Below, one piece after another: positions 17,501 to 26,155 of a DNA stretch of 64,000 bases. The position numbers and the translations under genes were made by a program. Location: positions 124,001-188,000 of the forward strand of contig JAHCHE010000012.1 of the NCBI GenBank assembly GCA_026129905.1. The letters are read 5' to 3'. Positions within the stretch are counted from its first letter, which is position 1. Every line of letters starts with the position of its first letter. Source of the stretch: Bryobacteraceae bacterium. Lineage in GTDB: Bacteria > Acidobacteriota > Terriglobia > Bryobacterales > Bryobacteraceae. Below the pieces are notes generated by a model that was given only the letters and a program-made list of their open reading frames with translations, was not told the origin of the DNA and did not search any database.

Positions 17501-17599
17501 AACATCCGATCGGTCAACACGAACTTCCGAAACGCCGGTCAACCGTTGACCGCTTTCGATCCGCGACAGATTCAGCTCGGCCTGAGAGTCGACTTCTGA
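14525..17599 (+). CDS. TonB-dependent receptor, Oar-like, with carboxypeptidase-regulatory-like domain
   Basis: A 1024-residue outer-membrane protein. A signal peptide (MKTTVSRYWSGLLLVFVAV to about residue 32) precedes a carboxypeptidase-D-regulatory-like beta-sandwich (about 35-120), then a TonB plug region with NTLIVDGVEMND and YLGGAVEITTRSG, and a long beta-barrel ending in the outer-membrane signature LGLRVDF with terminal F. This architecture (Oar/CarboxypepD_reg plus barrel) is expanded in Acidobacteria. Cargo is unknown. Start at ATG 14525 rather than 14510 because AGGGAA lies at a suitable distance. The gene end overlaps the convergent Cys-rich gene by 28 bases. Confidence 0.85.
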   Translation: MKTTVSRYWSGLLLVFVAVLSLSGPVPARGQLSSASLEIRVEDPANRSVPDAHITVAASGSQWMSEGVTTDTGVYRVPHLPDGSYEIVVQAPGFASWRHTVAVGAPKTTRVRVTLALDPQSETIVVTETFLEPASEVPVRTVGRAETESLPLNQRRPLDFALLSTPVNRDSLQVLAVAATSGLSVAGNGPRTNTLIVDGVEMNDEVSGAFRSQLPVDAVQEVQVRAGESDIRQGRYLGGAVEITTRSGANQLHGSTFGFFRHRSLDASNAFSPVDDLAYTRTQFGASLGGAVQPDKTFFFLAGEELREQSSVYHRIGAGRDLFAYSPQQQQLLGNASMAQYLAMAQRGAAIARTGQNPAGQPLPYCIEPLGDLPDTFPRRLRGTSLSARLDRHIGAHHRVSALASYGGTEDTALEVQNSDQVLGLSSGERFTRMHVIDPTISVALESAWGSSLVMDSRLSWARRNFEILPTSNATPANLSGVAFLGQEPFSPVRRVEKRWQFSHTTNWTRGDTLVRFGGDLLYAPLDMDFARRSRGLFVFGERPAPGFADAPPLTTVQAYGLGLPLQFVQEMGQTRAETGKTSFGIFGSVRRQFGERFSSELGLRYDQERPHGEALLLPNEIQEVYSAVDAVQKPPADTNNWAPRVGLAYRLRRDGSLVLRASYSMHYDRLITHPLWAARVLNGVTVTQTTLVGPAAIEVFRSPTQQLQESVSGGPPSGLLVYDADWRTGYSQNVVAALESSVGQNGQFTLRYLGVRGTALGRSRDRNPSDSMRAAAFLEAGGANPQLLAMNFFRPHSGAASVMTIEGAARSSYHSLSAEIGKRWSRLSWSGSYTWAKAIDDADDVFPLTRAQDQTDFRSERGLSLYDQRHRLVSTVVWQSASTGRGWNAVWANWTVSGIGEVASGRPYNVILGFDNNLDQFPSSDRPDVLVANGSVRYVVPDRGRAGNLGRNALTGHAYASVSARLMRSFPVNERVSLSASVEAFNLLNRNNIRSVNTNFRNAGQPLTAFDPRQIQLGLRVDF

Positions 17600-18015
17600 G
17601 CTTCTCGGTCCCCCAAACGCGTCAGGACTTGGCGACCGATCGTGTTGATCGCCCTCTCGACGGCCGCTGTGACGGGAGCCGAGCCCATGTTCAAGGCCGC
17701 GGACGACAATACCGGCGGCCGGAGCAACGCCTCGATCACCATAGCTTCGGTGACCTTGTTTCTGAAGATACAAGTGCCATCGGGCGCCGGGCGGGGGCAC
17801 GTCGAACAAAGCTGCACTGTGATCGCTTGGAACATCTGGCCGAGGTTGCCGTCGCTGGCCGAGAGAATCGCGGTCGCGACCGAACGCAGTCGCTCGTACG
17901 CGCCGCACTCGTGGCAGGCGGCAAGACGGCACCTCCCATCAGAGGGTTGTTCGCCACAGAGGCCACACAACTCCGCCTCGAGTACATCCTGGATCTCGCG
18001 GATCGATCGCCGCAT
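17572..18015 (-). CDS. Cysteine-rich protein of unknown function
   Basis: A 147-residue protein I do not recognise. It has two cysteine clusters: CGLCGEQPSDGRC with CHECG (about residues 17-40) and CSTCPRPAPDGTC (about 70-82), each resembling zinc-finger knuckles or an Fe-S site. They are separated by a helical stretch LRSVATAILSASDG, and the C-terminal half is hydrophobic-amphipathic helix without cysteines. Start ATG 18015 has GGGAGG nine bases upstream; a GTG at 18051 is an upstream alternative. No transmembrane segment or signal peptide is visible. It converges on the TonB receptor and stands alone, so there is no operon context. Confidence 0.6.
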   Translation of the reverse strand: MRRSIREIQDVLEAELCGLCGEQPSDGRCRLAACHECGAYERLRSVATAILSASDGNLGQMFQAITVQLCSTCPRPAPDGTCIFRNKVTEAMVIEALLRPPVLSSAALNMGSAPVTAAVERAINTIGRQVLTRLGDREAQKSTLRPS

Positions 18016-18051
18016 CCCTCGGGCCTCCCAGACCTGGCTTGATTCTAGCAC

Positions 18052-18433
18052 TATTTGTAGAATTCGGACCCGCTATTCTGATTGCCACTCTTTAAACCAA
18101 TCGTGCTCTGTCGTGCCCCCACCTGCCGACGGAACCGTCCCCAGTCTTGAAACTCAGGCAGCGTGGAGGTGTCAATCGGCCCGCAGCCCCGTACTGGTCT
18201 TTGCCACTTCAGGTTCACCGCCGGCAGCCTCTCGTTGAGCGCCCCCCGTAAAGACCTCGGCGACGATGACGGCATCCGACTCCCGCTGTAGGCCCATCGA
18301 AGGCCCAGGGCAGCCGTGAGTCTTTTCAAGGTGGCCGCCGTCTTGAGACGTTGTGTTCGGCCTGCCGAGTCAATACCGTTTTCTCTTGGTCCCGCACCCG
18401 CACGGTCCGGGTGGTAAGCTGTCTCTGCACCAC
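18052..18433. other. Intergenic stretch of about 380 bases, no confident gene
   Basis: This lies between the Cys-rich gene and the TDT transporter. A minus-strand frame reads LKRLTAALGLRWAYSGS and may be part of a decayed gene, but I cannot identify a family. The transporter frame is open upstream to a GTG at 18353, so the 3' part could be an N-terminal extension of that gene. Confidence 0.35.
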
Positions 18434-19546
18434 ATGGCTACCGCTTCCAACTCGTCCGGATATCCACCGCTGACCGCCTCGCCACTGTCGACCTTGAAGA
18501 GGACCCTCATGGGTCTGTCTGCCGCCTATTTCGCCTTGGTGATGGCAACCGGGATTGTCTCGCTAGCCGCTCACATGCTGGGAATGCCCCGGCTTGCGGT
18601 CGTGCTGTTTGGAGTCAACGTGGCCGCGTATGTGGTTCTTTGGGTGCTGAACGGTCTTCGCGTCTTTTGGTTCACCAGTCTGGTAGCCGCCGATCTAATC
18701 GATCATCAGCGGGGTCCTGGGTTCTTCACCTCGGTCGCCGGGTCGTGTGTTTTGGGCAGTCAGTTTATCCTGATCGCGGAGGATTACCGCACGGCGACGG
18801 TCCTATGGATCTTGGGTATCGTGCTGTGGCTGCTGCTGACGTACACGATCTTCACGGCGTTCACGATCAAGAAGGACAAGCCGGCGTTGCAGGAAGGGAT
18901 AACCGGAGCCTGGCTTCTGGCGGTCGTAGCCACACAAGCAGTTGCTGCCCTGAGTGCCCTCATCGCTCCGCACTGGGAACAGCCATACCGGCTGATGATC
19001 AACTTCCTCGGCCTGTGCTTGTGGTTGTGGGGAGGGATGCTCTATATCTGGATGATCTCCCTGATTTTCTACCGCTATACGTTCTTCCGGTTCTCGCCGG
19101 GCGACCTGACGCCGCCCTACTGGATCAACATGGGGGCGATGGCGATCTCGACGTTGGCAGGCGCCCGCCTGATAGTCAACGCTCCAGACGCTTGGTTCCT
19201 CCATTCTCTTCTCCCGTTCCTCAAGGGCTTCACTGTCTTCTACTGGGCGACCGGTACGTGGTGGATACCCATGCTGGTGATCCTGGCCGTTTGGCGGTAC
19301 GTGTACGAGAGGTTTCCGCTGGAGTATGATCCTCTCTATTGGGGCGCCGTCTTTCCGCTCGGAATGTACACCGTAGGAACGTTCCAGATGGCGCGCGCCA
19401 TGGAACTGGATTTCCTGTTCGTGGTCCCTCGCTATTTTGTCTACGTCGCTCTGGCGGCGTGGCTGGCTACGTTCCTGGGTCTCTGTCGCACGCTGGGTCG
19501 CGGTCTATTGGAGCTACTGCGGAAGTCGCCACGCACCATCCCTTAG
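18434..19546 (+). CDS. TDT-family (TehA/SLAC1-like) transporter
   Basis: A protein of about 370 residues with ten hydrophobic helices, typical of the tellurite-resistance/dicarboxylate transporter family, which also includes SLAC1 anion channels. The first helix, LSAAYFALVMATGIVSLAAH, carries the family's YFALVMATGIVS motif; later helices contain FYWATGTWWIPML. Family members conduct anions such as dicarboxylates, sulfite or nitrate; given the surrounding nitrate genes, an anion role is plausible but not shown. Start uncertain: ATG 18434 is used, ATG 18509 has a better ribosome site (AGGA, five bases), and GTG 18353 is the farthest upstream. Confidence 0.8.
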   Translation: MATASNSSGYPPLTASPLSTLKRTLMGLSAAYFALVMATGIVSLAAHMLGMPRLAVVLFGVNVAAYVVLWVLNGLRVFWFTSLVAADLIDHQRGPGFFTSVAGSCVLGSQFILIAEDYRTATVLWILGIVLWLLLTYTIFTAFTIKKDKPALQEGITGAWLLAVVATQAVAALSALIAPHWEQPYRLMINFLGLCLWLWGGMLYIWMISLIFYRYTFFRFSPGDLTPPYWINMGAMAISTLAGARLIVNAPDAWFLHSLLPFLKGFTVFYWATGTWWIPMLVILAVWRYVYERFPLEYDPLYWGAVFPLGMYTVGTFQMARAMELDFLFVVPRYFVYVALAAWLATFLGLCRTLGRGLLELLRKSPRTIP

Positions 19547-19700
19547 ATTCCCGCGTGTCAACCTGCCTTGGCGTCTTCTTGAACGTCATGCATAACCCAC
19601 CTGCCAGCAGGTCGCCTTATGAGGTGCTTCGAGAGACTCACGACAGAAGCTGCAAGTTGAATCCGGCTTGGGCCGCATCTATGAGACCGGTTTCCATTGT

Positions 19701-20234
19701 TCAAGCCGGATTTCGGGCCTTGCTGCCTGCGCCCAAGAACTCCACGAAACGCGCCTCGGTTGCCCGTAGTCTGCGAGCGACCATGCCTGCCAGGTTCCGA
19801 AACACAAGCAAGCCCATCCGAGGATTTTCTTCGCAGGCTCTCATTAAGCGCCTGCCAGGAAGGCGGGCAACAACGCATTCCTCCAGCGCGCGAACCTGAA
19901 ACGCTCGGAACGGTTCATCGACCATCGCCGACCACCCGAACGTCTCCCCTGCTTCGAGCTGTTGAATGCGCACGGTGTATCCAGACGTGCGCAATTCCAG
20001 GGACACCGTTCCCGATACAAGAAGGTACAAGAACTCAGAGCGATCGCCAGATCCGAAGATCTGCTGGTCTTGCTCGAACGACACCACTTCGGCCAGCCGG
20101 GCCAAAATGCCAAGCTGCGGCTTCGTCAGTTCTTGTGTGAAGGGATGCGACCGCAACATTTCCAGCGCACCTGTTCGCGTGATTTGCCCCACCGAGTGGG
20201 TCTGGTGGCTCGCTCTCTCGTTTGGCGTACCCAT
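19701..20234 (-). CDS. Cyclic-nucleotide-binding-domain protein lacking a DNA-binding domain
   Basis: A 177-residue protein with a CRP-like sensory fold: FTQELTKPQLGILARLAEVV, then FLYLLVSGTVSLEL, the GETFGWSAMV phosphate-cassette region and a C-terminal helix NPRMGLLVFRNLAGMVARR that corresponds to the dimerisation helix. The sequence then stops, so the helix-turn-helix of true CRP/FNR regulators is absent; I see none in the following 150 bases in any frame. It is therefore probably not a transcription factor, though an ancestral regulator may have been truncated. Start ATG 20234 is tentative; GTG 20306 and ATG 20159 are alternatives. It follows the molybdoenzyme cluster on the same strand. 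Confidence 0.72.
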   Translation of the reverse strand: MGTPNERASHQTHSVGQITRTGALEMLRSHPFTQELTKPQLGILARLAEVVSFEQDQQIFGSGDRSEFLYLLVSGTVSLELRTSGYTVRIQQLEAGETFGWSAMVDEPFRAFQVRALEECVVARLPGRRLMRACEENPRMGLLVFRNLAGMVARRLRATEARFVEFLGAGSKARNPA

Positions 20235-20502
20235 ATTTCGCGGAGATCCCAGGATCGACCGAGATATTTGCAATTGTGTTGCCAACGCAGGTCGGTACCT
20301 CGGCACTCTTGTCCAAGTTACAGTAGCTTCGCAACGAAAGCAGTCTGGACGTTACTGGCGTAACAGGCGCACTCTTGTCGGACCCGATCCAGCCACAGAT
20401 GCCGCACAGCGGGAAGTTCCGCGTTCGTATGGAAGGCCCGGTGCTGCGATGTCCAGAGTTACGGGATCTTGAGAGTACACGCCAGGGTTCGTGGGCACCC
20501 CT

Positions 20503-20727
20503 TTATTGCATCTGGTGGAGGTACCACAACAACCCGGCGTTGAGTCCGAGACAGAGCGAGCTCGCTAAGGCAGCCGGCAGCACGATGCTGGTGTCTCCAC
20601 CCAAATAGGCGTTCATCGTCGCCGTAAACAGCCATAGTTGGAGCGCAACGATCAGGATCACGAATACGAGGATGCCATTCACGATCGTCATTCGCTGAGA
20701 GCGCGCGAAGCGGCTGCGCCGGCTCAT
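20503..20727 (-). CDS. Small membrane protein, DUF6755-like
   Basis: A 74-residue protein with a basic N-terminus (MSRRSRFARSQR) and two hydrophobic helices, TIVNGILVFVILIVALQLWLF and a segment around VLPAALASSLCLGLNAGLL. It resembles small DUF6755 proteins, which are found beside Rieske and molybdoenzyme genes. Its ATG overlaps the stop of the Rieske gene (ATGA at 20724-20727), so it is the last translationally coupled member of the molybdoenzyme complex and is likely a membrane accessory or anchor subunit. The family call is from memory of the pattern and is moderate. Confidence 0.65.
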   Translation of the reverse strand: MSRRSRFARSQRMTIVNGILVFVILIVALQLWLFTATMNAYLGGDTSIVLPAALASSLCLGLNAGLLWYLHQMQ

Positions 20728-21290
20728 ACTCCTGGCTCCTCCACGCCGGTGGCATAGACAGTTCCTTCCCGTATATCGAGCAGTATCCGGGCGAGAGGGC
20801 GTCTGGGGGGACCGGCGAGGGGCCGGCCAGTTTCCAGGTCGAACCAGCCGTTGTGGCACGGACAATGGAGTTGGCTCCGCTCGACTGCGGGAACAACAGG
20901 ACAAAGGAGATGGGTACACTGCTGGTCGTAGGCGACGAACGTTTCCGGTCCTGTCCGGACCAGGAGCCGGGGTGGGCTTCCTTCGGGATAGTGAAATGTT
21001 TTGGCGCCGCCAACGGGAAGCTCGTCCACGGCTGCTACGGCGGCATCCGCCAGGGAGTCTCCGCCGCCGTCCGACCAACTCTTTACCACGACCCAGGATT
21101 GCCCCGCCGCCAATGCGGCGCTGGTCAGCACAATGAACTTCACCAGCTCGCGCCGCGAGACGTAATCGTCTTCCGGCCAGTCGATTGGAAAATCCTGGCG
21201 CCACCTGGGTTGCCCGGCGGCCGGCGCGCCGTCCGGCGAAACCGCCTCGTCATTCATACTTCCGGGGAAGCCAGTTTCTTCGTGGTTCAT
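20724..21290 (-). CDS. Rieske [2Fe-2S] protein
   Basis: A 188-residue membrane-tethered Rieske protein. A single hydrophobic segment (LVKFIVLTSAALAAGQSWVVV, about residues 49-69) follows a cytoplasmic RREL stretch, resembling a Tat-type or uncleaved anchor. The cluster motif is C-T-H-x15-C-P-C-H, including the extra cysteines of the structural disulfide as in bc1-type proteins. It sits between the 4Fe-4S subunit and the DUF6755-like gene, with no bc1 or b6f cytochrome b alongside, so it is probably an electron-transfer subunit of the molybdoenzyme complex. Three bases separate it from the previous stop. Confidence 0.9.
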   Translation of the reverse strand: MNHEETGFPGSMNDEAVSPDGAPAAGQPRWRQDFPIDWPEDDYVSRRELVKFIVLTSAALAAGQSWVVVKSWSDGGGDSLADAAVAAVDELPVGGAKTFHYPEGSPPRLLVRTGPETFVAYDQQCTHLLCPVVPAVERSQLHCPCHNGWFDLETGRPLAGPPRRPLARILLDIREGTVYATGVEEPGV

Positions 21291-21293
21291 GCG

Positions 21294-21932
21294 TTACCCC
21301 TCATACAAGGATTCGGCGAACAAGCCGTCCAGCAGTTCGCATCCCAACGCCGGCTCGTACATGCTCGAGGTCACATCCACGATGTCTGTGGGTGAATCCC
21401 GGGGAATCATGATGTTGACTTTGGTGCGGATGGTCTGGGCGCCGAACTGGAACGTGTTGGCGGGCCTGGCGCTGGGCCGCAGCCGCGCCATTTCCTCACG
21501 CGTTCCGAACGCAAGAGCCTGGCTGGGGCACACGGACGCGCACATCGGCTTCAACCCGACGGAGGCCCGATCGTAGCACATGTCGCACTTCATCATGAGG
21601 TTCATCCCGGTGTTCATCTTCGGAACGCCGAACGGGCATGCTAACACGCAGTTGTTGCATGCAATGCAACGCGGCTTGCGCGCAGTCTGGACGACTCCAT
21701 CGCCAGTGCGTTTGATCGCGTCGGCCGGGCAAACCTCGGCGCAGGTCGGCGATTCGCAGTGCATACACACGACGGGAACCGTCTGCGTCGATTGCGCACG
21801 ATCCACCCAGTCAAGTTGGATCATCGATTGTCCTTTGTGGGTGTCGCACTCCGAGCATGCCTGGATGCACGCTTGGCAGCCGATGCACCGGCTGGGGTCG
21901 ATGAAGAATTCCAGGTTGTCAGGAACAGGCAT
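21294..21932 (-). CDS. 4Fe-4S dicluster electron-transfer subunit
   Basis: A 212-residue ferredoxin-type subunit related to DmsB/NrfC/HycB proteins. Four cysteine blocks are visible: [39 protein letters not shown] and [16 protein letters not shown]...CP, enough for up to four [4Fe-4S] clusters. It would wire the molybdoenzyme to the Rieske protein and cytochrome b. I start at ATG 21932 because the preceding catalytic gene ends at 21946; an upstream in-frame start at 21989 would overlap that gene by 44 bases. No signal peptide, so it is cytoplasmic or co-exported with a Tat partner. Confidence 0.9.
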   Translation of the reverse strand: MPVPDNLEFFIDPSRCIGCQACIQACSECDTHKGQSMIQLDWVDRAQSTQTVPVVCMHCESPTCAEVCPADAIKRTGDGVVQTARKPRCIACNNCVLACPFGVPKMNTGMNLMMKCDMCYDRASVGLKPMCASVCPSQALAFGTREEMARLRPSARPANTFQFGAQTIRTKVNIMIPRDSPTDIVDVTSSMYEPALGCELLDGLFAESLYEG

Positions 21933-21945
21933 GAGCAGCACACTC

Positions 21946-24258
21946 TCACTGTTGGGGTTCAAGGAGCCCCGCGTATTCCGGCGGGCCATCGGCCTTGCGC
22001 ACCCGGACAGCGCAGACCTTGTATTCCGGTATCTTCGAGATGGGGTCCTGCGCCGCGATCGTAAGCTGGTTGGCGCTCTTGCGGCCGGGCCAGTGGTAGG
22101 GGATGAACACAGTATCGGGCCGGATCGTGTTCACCACCAACGAGCGGAGCGTGCAACTGCCCCGGCGGCTCTCTACTGTCACCCAATCGCCGTCGCCGAC
22201 TCCGAGGCGTGAAGCGAGCCGCGGGTGCATCTCGACTCTCGGCTCCGGGTAGTGGTCCACAAGCGGTCCGATACGCCGCGTCTGGTTCCCCGACAGGAAC
22301 TGGCTTACCACGCGGCCCGTGGTGAGGATGATCGGAAAGTCGCCGTCGACGTCTTCCGCCGGTCCGGAATAGGGTATGCCGTGAAACCGGGCTCTGCCAT
22401 CGGGGAAATAGAATGGGCCGGCGCCCTTCGCCACCGGATTCCAGGATTCTGGCTCGAAAAGCCGCGGTGTTCCCTGAGGGCCCGGTGTGGGCACGCCCTC
22501 AGGCGTTTCGCTCGGACACGGCCAAAATACGCCGAAGTTCTCCTCGATACGCTCGTAGGTGACACCCGAGTAGTCCGCGACGCCGCCCTTGGACGCGATG
22601 CGCAACTCTTCGAACATCTCCCGCGGGCTGCTGAATGTGAAGCCTCGTTCCCGACCCAAGAACTGAGCAATATCCTGGATGATTTGCCAATCGGGCCGCG
22701 CTTCACCCGGACAATCCACCGCTTTGTTGATTCGGATGATCCGGCCCTCGACCTGGGTGACCGTGCCCTCGTCCTCTTCTTGGAGTGAACCGGGCAGCAC
22801 CAGGTGGGCGTAGCGCGCCGTCTCGCTCATGAAGAAATCTATGGCCACATAGAAGTCGAGTTTCGCGAGGGCTTGGCGGACGAAGTTGCTGTCGGGGAGC
22901 GAGACGACGGGATTGAAGCAGATGCTCAGGAGACCCTTGATCTCACCCCTGTCGATCTTGCGGATGATTTCGTAGGCGTCGGCTCCGCTGCGGGGGAGGT
23001 CCCCGGGGTCGATTCCCCAGACCTTGGCGACATAGGCGCGGTGCTCGGGGTTATCCAGGTCGCGACCTCCGGGAAGCTGATCGCACTTTTGCCCATGCTC
23101 GCGGCCGCCTTGGCCGTTGCCCTGCCCCGTGATGGTGCTGTATCCGCAGTTGGGCCGGCCGATCCGCCCGGACGCCAGTACGATGTTAATGGCGCTCAGC
23201 ACATTCATCACGCCGTGGCTGTGATGCTCGAGGCCACGGGCGTGTAGCAGGAAGCTAGTCCTGGCCGTACCCCACAACTCGGCGGCCCGCCGGATGGCCT
23301 TCTCGGCGATTCCGGTCACCTCGGCTGTCCGGGACGGCGTCCACTCGCGCGCTTGCCCGGCCGCGGCGTCAAAATCCACGGTGTGCTTGGCGATGAAATC
23401 GTGGTCCAGCCAATCATTCTCGATCATCAGGTGCAGAATGCCATTGAAGAGCGCCGTGTCTCGGCCCGGCTTGACTGGCAGAAACAGATCACAGGTTCTG
23501 GCGAGAGGCGTGATGCGCGGGTCGACGACAATGACCTTCGCTCCGTGCTCACGAGCCTGCCACACGTAGTTCGTGGTAATGGGCGCGCACTCGGCAATGT
23601 TGGCGCCGCTGACCAGGATGACCTCCGCGCCAAGAATGTCGCTCCACGGGTTGGCTGCGCGGTCGATGCCGAACGCCTTCTTGTTCGCGGCCGCGGCACT
23701 CACCATGCAGAGCCGGCCGTTGTAATCGATGTTTGCCGTGCGCAAACACATATGGGCGAATTTGCCCATCAAGTAGGTTTTCTCGGTCGTCAGGCTCGCG
23801 CCCGAAAGAACGGCAAAGGCGTCACGGCCAAACTCGTTCTGAAGGCGGTCAATCGAAGCGGCAACGCGACGGATCGCCTCCGGATACGGTATCGGTCGAA
23901 AGCCGCCCGGAGCGACCGAGTCCTTCTCGTAGGCGTGCAGGAGGCGGTCCGGGTGGTCTTGTTGCAGGTAGCGCTTGACGCCTTTCGGGCAAAGCATTCC
24001 CTGGTTGAACGGAAACTCGTACCAAGGTTCGATGCCGATGATGGTGTTGTCCTTAACCTTGAGTTGGAGGCCGCACTGCTGGCCACAGAAACAACAGTGC
24101 GTTTTTACATATTTGTCCGGCTCTACCCCTGTGTCTACTCGGATGTCGTCAGCGTAAGCCCGGAATGGTCCGAAGGTACGAATGCTCTCCAGATCCAGCG
24201 GCGGCGCTGGCGGCGTTTCTTCGCCGCGGTTGCCAGAGATCGTTATGGGTGACTTCAT
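21946..24258 (-). CDS. NasA/NapA-like molybdopterin oxidoreductase (catalytic subunit)
   Basis: A 770-residue bis-MGD enzyme of the nitrate reductase/formate dehydrogenase group. An N-terminal [4Fe-4S] site is formed by C55, C58, C62 and C90 (CCFCGQQC and MLCPKG). Cys184 in NGRLCMVSA is the expected molybdenum ligand, as in NapA and NasA. The block [14 protein letters not shown] followed by LPGGRD resembles assimilatory and periplasmic nitrate reductases. No twin-arginine signal is seen at the N-terminus, suggesting a cytoplasmic protein. ATG 24258 overlaps the cytochrome b stop (ATGA). The likely substrate is nitrate, but formate or another oxyanion is possible; the Rieske plus cytochrome b partners are unusual for an assimilatory enzyme. 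Confidence 0.85.
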   Translation of the reverse strand: MKSPITISGNRGEETPPAPPLDLESIRTFGPFRAYADDIRVDTGVEPDKYVKTHCCFCGQQCGLQLKVKDNTIIGIEPWYEFPFNQGMLCPKGVKRYLQQDHPDRLLHAYEKDSVAPGGFRPIPYPEAIRRVAASIDRLQNEFGRDAFAVLSGASLTTEKTYLMGKFAHMCLRTANIDYNGRLCMVSAAAANKKAFGIDRAANPWSDILGAEVILVSGANIAECAPITTNYVWQAREHGAKVIVVDPRITPLARTCDLFLPVKPGRDTALFNGILHLMIENDWLDHDFIAKHTVDFDAAAGQAREWTPSRTAEVTGIAEKAIRRAAELWGTARTSFLLHARGLEHHSHGVMNVLSAINIVLASGRIGRPNCGYSTITGQGNGQGGREHGQKCDQLPGGRDLDNPEHRAYVAKVWGIDPGDLPRSGADAYEIIRKIDRGEIKGLLSICFNPVVSLPDSNFVRQALAKLDFYVAIDFFMSETARYAHLVLPGSLQEEDEGTVTQVEGRIIRINKAVDCPGEARPDWQIIQDIAQFLGRERGFTFSSPREMFEELRIASKGGVADYSGVTYERIEENFGVFWPCPSETPEGVPTPGPQGTPRLFEPESWNPVAKGAGPFYFPDGRARFHGIPYSGPAEDVDGDFPIILTTGRVVSQFLSGNQTRRIGPLVDHYPEPRVEMHPRLASRLGVGDGDWVTVESRRGSCTLRSLVVNTIRPDTVFIPYHWPGRKSANQLTIAAQDPISKIPEYKVCAVRVRKADGPPEYAGLLEPQQ

Positions 24259-25406
24259 GGATAAAAATTCTCCGCATCCTCGACCCCCAGCGGCCCCTCG
24301 CCCATACCGCGGTTGACCCGAACCGGCATCGAGATGGCCCGCGCGTCCGCCTCCAGCGGCACTCCCCCACGTCGTCCCCGCCACAGCAGACCCTGAGCGA
24401 TGGCAAGCGAGGCACGGCGGCAGGACGGACAGATCCACTGGTAATGCTCTGCTTCAGTGCCGGGAATCTCGTAGCGATACCCGAGCTTGCGCTCGACTTC
24501 CATCAAGTCCTCGACGTGCATGCGCGACGTAAAGGCGTGCCCACACCCTCTGCAACAAGCCTTGGCTTCGGCCCGTCCGACGTCCTTGTAGAAGCCGACG
24601 CCCATCTGCGCTGGGCGCTGGAAGATGTGGAAGAACTTTCCGAAAGGAAGCCAGAGAAACGTCCCGATCACCGTGATCGCATGAAGGATGGCAATGAATG
24701 TGTATCCGTAGCCCTTCATCCACGTGTAGCTGGCAGTGAGCATGAGTCCGGTGAGACTCACTGCGAACAGCAGGATCAGCGGCATGAAGTCCTCGGCGAA
24801 CCGCTGCAAAGCGGCGGCGCCCTCTTCCCGCATCCGGCGGCGCATCGCCAACATCACTCCCGCAATGACGAGAAACGACGCCCACACCAGTCCATGGAAC
24901 AGAAAGAACGCCACCGCCGATTCATGCGGAAAGCGAAAAACGGGAAAACCGAAAATCACCGCCTCGTACAGCGAAAGGTCGCCGGCCACCGGCTGGAAGT
25001 GAAGCCAGCCGAAGACCAGCGGGAACGTAATGGCAACCGCAATGAGACATCCCCACATGATCAGCAGATGGGTGATCCCTCGCAGCCGGTTGCGCTGAAA
25101 AATGAAGCGGTTCGCGAGGAACTCGGAAACCAGCCGCCGGAACCATGTGCCGGCGTTGCGCAGACGCCACCCACTCCGGAAGAATACTTGCCACCCCCGC
25201 CGCCAGTAGACCGCGGTGGGCGGCCGTTGCAGCCACATCGCATAGCGGTACGTCAAGCCGAACGTCGCGAACAGAATGGAGAACGTGTAGGCGACGAGGG
25301 CCGCGTCAAAGTGTGCGAGATTGCGCGAACCCGCGACGATGAGCGCCCCGAGGGCAAGGGTGAGGCCGACTCCCCAGCTAGTGGCAATTGAGACTTCTCG
25401 AGTCAT
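24255..25406 (-). CDS. Membrane cytochrome b-like subunit with C-terminal zinc ribbon
   Basis: A 383-residue protein with about six membrane helices and histidines at helix ends ([47 protein letters not shown]), like NarI/HdrE-type diheme cytochromes b. The C-terminal 110 residues are soluble and contain CCRGCG and CPSC, a zinc-ribbon or Fe-S knuckle. It would exchange electrons between the quinone pool and the molybdoenzyme encoded directly downstream (ATGA overlap). Start ATG 25406 avoids an overlap with the methyltransferase gene; the frame is open to a GTG at 25484. The zinc-ribbon tail is not usual for NarI. Confidence 0.75.
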   Translation of the reverse strand: MTREVSIATSWGVGLTLALGALIVAGSRNLAHFDAALVAYTFSILFATFGLTYRYAMWLQRPPTAVYWRRGWQVFFRSGWRLRNAGTWFRRLVSEFLANRFIFQRNRLRGITHLLIMWGCLIAVAITFPLVFGWLHFQPVAGDLSLYEAVIFGFPVFRFPHESAVAFFLFHGLVWASFLVIAGVMLAMRRRMREEGAAALQRFAEDFMPLILLFAVSLTGLMLTASYTWMKGYGYTFIAILHAITVIGTFLWLPFGKFFHIFQRPAQMGVGFYKDVGRAEAKACCRGCGHAFTSRMHVEDLMEVERKLGYRYEIPGTEAEHYQWICPSCRRASLAIAQGLLWRGRRGGVPLEADARAISMPVRVNRGMGEGPLGVEDAENFYP

Positions 25407-25458
25407 TATTTCGTGCGTGGGGCTTGGAACACTGCTCCCAGGTTCTGTCTCCAGCGTA

Positions 25459-26115
25459 TCATGGGTGCTTCGGCTTCTCCGCACGGAGGTGAATGATTGT
25501 TCCCAACGGATGAATGCGGGAGCGAAGAGTCTCCAGGCGCTTGAACCCGGCCTCGTGGATAAGACTGGCCAGCCGGCCGGCCGAGTGATCAGCGGTTTGC
25601 TCGAAGCCGTCCAGCAATCGCACCAGCAGGAATCCGAGGGCCGATTTGCCGCAGGGCTTGGTCCAGTCCGCGACGTGCAACTTCCCGCCAGGCCGCAACA
25701 CCCGCCTGGCTTCGGACAGCGCCAGCATCTTCTGGCTGCGGACCAGATGGTGCAGGAACAGGACCGCCGTCACATAGTCGAAAGTGGAGTCTGGGAATGG
25801 GAGGCGCCGAGCAGTCCCCAATACCCATTGGGCCCCCGCCGCCGGAGCCTGACGTACGGCTTGTGCGAGCATTCGGTGGTCGACGTCCAGTCCGGTGACT
25901 CGAACGCCGCAGTGCCGGCTTAGCAGCGCACGAGATAGTTGTCCGGGACCGCACCCCAGATCCAGTACCGAGGAGGCCGGTGCGCAGCGCAGCTCGGCCG
26001 AAACCAGCGCTGGAAGATCATCGAGCGAGAGACGGCGCAGCCATGATTCGTAAGCTGTTACGGAGCGCCAGCGTCCGAGCGCCGGAACCCAACCCTCCCG
26101 AACGCGTCGTTTCAA
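25459..26115 (-). CDS. SAM-dependent methyltransferase (UbiE-like)
   Basis: A 218-residue class I methyltransferase. Motif I is [12 protein letters not shown], followed by [12 protein letters not shown], then [16 protein letters not shown] and [14 protein letters not shown], a regular UbiE/COQ5-like order. The substrate is unknown. TTG 26115 is the only start near the 5' end and has GGAG seven bases upstream. It lies in the minus-strand series between the hemerythrin and cytochrome b genes, with gaps of 40 and 52 bases. Confidence 0.83.
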   Translation of the reverse strand: MKRRVREGWVPALGRWRSVTAYESWLRRLSLDDLPALVSAELRCAPASSVLDLGCGPGQLSRALLSRHCGVRVTGLDVDHRMLAQAVRQAPAAGAQWVLGTARRLPFPDSTFDYVTAVLFLHHLVRSQKMLALSEARRVLRPGGKLHVADWTKPCGKSALGFLLVRLLDGFEQTADHSAGRLASLIHEAGFKRLETLRSRIHPLGTIIHLRAEKPKHP

Positions 26116-26155
26116 GCAGGGACTCCGTTTGTCAATGGCTGCTCAAACGACCGCC

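Noticed and set aside
18051-18329. Possible transposase or HTH remnant upstream of the TDT transporter
   Set aside because: The stretch LKRLTAALG is too short and generic to assign to any family.
19599-19612. ACCTGC-CA-GCAGGT hairpin between convergent genes
   Set aside because: Six-base stem with a two-base loop and no T run; not enough for a terminator call.
19701-20306. CRP/FNR regulator that could bind the two palindromes
   Set aside because: The protein lacks a helix-turn-helix, so it cannot be assigned as the DNA-binding activator.
24165-25391. Long open frame of about 408 codons on the plus strand
   Set aside because: It lies antisense to the cytochrome b gene, whose membrane helices, histidines and ATGA coupling are convincing; the antisense product is low-complexity and unrecognisable, a typical high-GC shadow.
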